Shown in pieces: positions 61,651 to 64,000 of a stretch of 64,000 nt of DNA. Position 1 is the stretch's first letter. Each line of letters opens with the position of its first letter. A program made the position numbers and the translations under genes. The stretch comes from Pseudomonadota bacterium (GTDB lineage Bacteria; Pseudomonadota; Gammaproteobacteria; Steroidobacterales; Steroidobacteraceae): the NCBI GenBank assembly GCA_023391335.1, contig JAEWBG010000025.1:1-64000 (forward strand), written 5' to 3'. The notes beneath the pieces are model-generated. The model was given only the letters and a program-made list of their open reading frames with translations, made no database searches and had not been told where the DNA came from.

Positions 61651-61682
61651 GACACCTGAGCACTACGGCGAGTGCGCCTGGT

Positions 61683-62714
61683 CTACTTGCTCGAAGCGAC
61701 CTTCGCTGACGTACCGAGCCCGGCATTGTTCCGTTCCAAGGCACGCTCGGCTCGATAGCTCGAGCGCACGAGCGGACCCGACACACACTCCAAAAATCCC
61801 TCGTTCAGCGCCCATTCTCGATAGCGCTCGAATTCGTCAGGCGCCACCCAGCGTTCGATCGCCAAATGATTCAGTGTCGGGCGCAGATATTGCCCCAGCG
61901 TGAGAATATCGACGTTGGCACTGCGCATATCCCGCATCGCCTCGCGAATCTCTTCATCCGTTTCTCCCAACCCAAGCATCAAGCTGGTCTTGGTCAGCAC
62001 TTCGGGTCTGAAAGCCTTCGCATGTGCCAGGACATCTAGTGTTTGCTCGTAGCCTGCTCGCGGATCGCGAACCGGGTGCGTGAGACGACGCACCGTTTCC
62101 ACGTTCTGGGCGAACACGTCAAGGCCGCTCGCGACGACAGTCTCCACATCCTGATGCCGACCCTGGAAATCCGGCGTCAGTGCCTCAACAGCCGTAGCTG
62201 GATTGAGAGCCTTGATTTCCCGAACGCAGGCGGCGAAGTGAGCAGCTCCGCCGTCCTCAAGGTCGTCGCGATTGACTGAAGTTAGAACCACATATTTCAA
62301 GCGCATCAATTGCACGGTTCGAGCGCTGTTCGCGGGCTCCTCACTATCGAGCCACCCGTGCGGATTGCCGGTGTCCACAGCGCAGAATCGACAGGCCCGC
62401 GTACATACAGCTCCCATCAGCATCAACGTGGCAGTGCCGGCATTCCAGCATTCGCCGATGTTGGGGCACTTCGCCTCTTCGCAGACCGTAGCCAGGCGAT
62501 GTTCCTTCACCGTCGCACGCACGACATCGAAGCCAGCGCCGGCCGGCATCGGTGCACGCAGCCACTGAGGCTTGCGGCCCGCGGGAACGAGGGTCTGTGC
62601 GCCGCTCGATGCCTTGATGCCGTCTTTGATCGCCGTGAATCCTTGCGGCGTGCGGTACTTGTCTCCGCTGCGAAGCGGGATCGTCTGGATCGGGGTTCCT
62701 TTGAAGTCGCTCAC
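61683..62714 (-). CDS. lipA: Lipoyl synthase
   Basis: 343 aa radical-SAM enzyme inserting two sulfurs into octanoyl groups. The radical-SAM cluster motif CTRACRFCAVD and auxiliary cluster motif CEEAKCPNIGEC are both complete, and the conserved RSSY serine near the C terminus is present. The start is GTG 62714 without a clear Shine-Dalgarno. Here lipA precedes lipB on the minus strand; in E. coli ybeD, lipB and lipA are co-directional, so orientation differs. Confidence 0.95.
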   Translation of the reverse strand: MSDFKGTPIQTIPLRSGDKYRTPQGFTAIKDGIKASSGAQTLVPAGRKPQWLRAPMPAGAGFDVVRATVKEHRLATVCEEAKCPNIGECWNAGTATLMLMGAVCTRACRFCAVDTGNPHGWLDSEEPANSARTVQLMRLKYVVLTSVNRDDLEDGGAAHFAACVREIKALNPATAVEALTPDFQGRHQDVETVVASGLDVFAQNVETVRRLTHPVRDPRAGYEQTLDVLAHAKAFRPEVLTKTSLMLGLGETDEEIREAMRDMRSANVDILTLGQYLRPTLNHLAIERWVAPDEFERYREWALNEGFLECVSGPLVRSSYRAERALERNNAGLGTSAKVASSK

Positions 62715-62773
62715 GTGGGTTCGCCAAGGAAGTGTGGAGGCATTCTACTCGCGCCACGAAGATGCCCCAAACG

Positions 62774-62800
62774 AAAAGCCCGGCATAAGCCGGGCTTTTT
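62774..62800. terminator. Bidirectional intrinsic terminator after TPR gene
   Basis: GCCCGGC (62778-62784) and GCCGGGC (62789-62795) form a stem with an ATAA loop, flanked by AAAA before and TTTTT after. Reading on the minus strand it terminates the TPR gene 21 bases past its stop. On the plus strand it also has a T-run. Confidence 0.9.
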
Positions 62801-62820
62801 CTGCGGAATTGAATTCCGAT

Positions 62821-64000
62821 TTAGGCGTACGTATGCAGGACCCACAGATCCGCGAGCGTGTTCCACTTCGAGTCGTTCTTCACTGCTTTGAACGCCTGAC
62901 GTGCCTGATCCTTCTGTCCCTTCTTGAGGTATGCGATGCCCAGGCTGATCTGTGCCTCGTCCTTGTCCGTCACGTTGCCCTTTTCGATACCGGCCTTGAG
63001 GGCCTGGATCGCTTCATCGATTTGGCCGTAGCTCATGTAAGCCTGACCCAGACCAACGAGAGACTGACCTTTGGGCGAAGCTTGTGCTTCCTTGGCCAGC
63101 TGAGCCAATCCGGCTTTGTCAGTGGCAGCCTGGCTCTTTGCGCCGTTCAGAAGGCGGTCGTAGCGACCTTGGGTGGTCTTGTCGTCGCTCTTGAGGATGC
63201 CCTTCTGCATGCCGGTTTCCACGACGCGTTGGGCTTCGCCAGGAACGCCGGCATCCATCGCGAGCTGTGCCATTTCCATGTAGTCATCCGGACGCTTGAG
63301 TACGCCGATGTCTTCCATTAGGCGGTAGTAGCCCAGCGTGATGCGGTCGCTGCGTTCCTGATACTTGTAGATGTCGAGCAGCGCATCCCAATACTCGTTG
63401 TTCGGGTAGTAGCGAACCAGCTTACGCAGAGATTCGGCAATCGCAGGGTCGTCATTGAGCTTGTAGCTGCAGTGATAGATCACTTGCAGGGTGTTCTCTT
63501 TAGGCGTGCGACCTGCCTTTTCCTGCTGCGCTACCAGCGTACGCATGGTATCCGCAGCATTTTTGTAGTCGTTCAGCGAGAAGTACGCCATGCCCACGCG
63601 TTGGAGCATGTCCTCGTCACCCGGGTGCTTGTCCAAGTACTTCTTGCCGAGTTCGACAACTTTCTTGTAGTCCTTAGCTTCCAGGTACAACTGCACCGTC
63701 ACCAGCGGACGCTTCTCCTGCTGATCGGGGGCTAGAAAGGGTGAGTCGAGCGAGCGCTCGTAAATTTGTGCAGCTTCGCCCCACTTTTTTTGCTGCATGT
63801 CGACGTAAGCCAGGAATTCGTTCAGCGTGAATTCCTCAAACGGGGTCTTCTTCTCGACTGCCTGGGCCTTCTTGATCTGCTCGAGCGCCACATCGAACTG
63901 TTTGTTCGTCAGCGCCTGCTGGATCTTTTTCACCGGTTCCGCAAGGGCCTTGGTGGTGATTTTGTTTTCGTTTTTGTCTGCTGCGACAACGGACACGGAA
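62821..64000 (-). CDS. Tetratricopeptide-repeat protein, 5' end missing
   Basis: At least 391 residues; the frame is open to the right edge, so the true start and probable signal peptide lie beyond 64000 (an apparent GTG at 63996 is probably internal). At least four TPR-like helical pairs are visible, for example QRVGMAYFSLNDYKNAADT, VGLGQAYMSYGQIDEAIQAL and SLGIAYLKKGQKDQARQAF. No catalytic motif. Such proteins act as scaffolds; periplasmic location is a guess from the charged, Lys-rich helices and the adjoining AADKNEN segment. Ends at a strong terminator. Confidence 0.8.
   Translation of the reverse strand, partial: SVSVVAADKNENKITTKALAEPVKKIQQALTNKQFDVALEQIKKAQAVEKKTPFEEFTLNEFLAYVDMQQKKWGEAAQIYERSLDSPFLAPDQQEKRPLVTVQLYLEAKDYKKVVELGKKYLDKHPGDEDMLQRVGMAYFSLNDYKNAADTMRTLVAQQEKAGRTPKENTLQVIYHCSYKLNDDPAIAESLRKLVRYYPNNEYWDALLDIYKYQERSDRITLGYYRLMEDIGVLKRPDDYMEMAQLAMDAGVPGEAQRVVETGMQKGILKSDDKTTQGRYDRLLNGAKSQAATDKAGLAQLAKEAQASPKGQSLVGLGQAYMSYGQIDEAIQALKAGIEKGNVTDKDEAQISLGIAYLKKGQKDQARQAFKAVKNDSKWNTLADLWVLHTYA

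Overview
This window is a continuous piece of a bacterial chromosome, almost certainly from a gammaproteobacterium. The evidence is gene order: gatCAB next to mreBCD-mrdA-rodA-mltB-rlpA, then dat-ybeD-lipB-lipA; purB-nudJ-mnmA; fabAB; full-length HrpA; a PhoPQ-like pair with PepSY; and an E. coli-like ydcTUVW polyamine block. An AddAB-like nuclease pair, a class II DAHP synthase, a lysine-catabolic dehydrogenase pair and rather high GC suggest a Steroidobacter/Nevskia/Xanthomonad-type lineage rather than an enteric, but the genus cannot be fixed from sequence alone. I see no prophage, insertion sequence, CRISPR array, rRNA or convincing tRNA.

Layout. 1-4243: polyamine uptake and gamma-aminobutyraldehyde oxidation. 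4472-10502: two-gene recombination nuclease/helicase. 10685-12927: AlaA-type aminotransferase and an Asp/Glu-racemase-superfamily enzyme. 13139-14826: electron transfer flavoprotein. 14906-20635: an oxygen-responsive block (fabAB, DGC protein, nadBA, 4Fe-4S Fnr-type regulator) with two perfect FNR boxes and one near-perfect box. 20687-23010: peroxiredoxin, FAD oxidase, GntR regulator. 23164-27507: HMG-CoA lyase, IlvD, class II DAHP synthase. 27740-30420: lysine to aminoadipate operon. 30598-37795: HrpA, two-component system, PepSY and glycine-zipper envelope proteins. 38148-40979: fumC-nudL-mazG. 41118-47806: purB, nudJ, mnmA, acnA and a crotonase-fold enzyme. 48509-51832: gatCAB. 52023-60773: cell-shape and peptidoglycan cluster. 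60937-62714: lipoate synthesis. The last gene, a TPR protein, runs off the right edge.

Two things stand out. First, the FNR boxes lie so that a classical -41.5 activator geometry would put the transcription start on, or one base before, the ATG of fabA, the DGC gene and fnr itself. None of the three has a visible Shine-Dalgarno, so leaderless anaerobic transcripts are a testable idea. Second, about a dozen non-divergent intergenic gaps carry short-word repeats with 7-, 8- or 9-base units. In many of them one arm is matched by its reverse complement across a loop of tens to about 150 bases. They sit just downstream of stop codons, are absent from the divergent promoter gaps, share modules between distant loci, and have entered the 3' ends of lipB and mazG. 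I do not recognise this element family by name, and it is the best candidate here for something undescribed.
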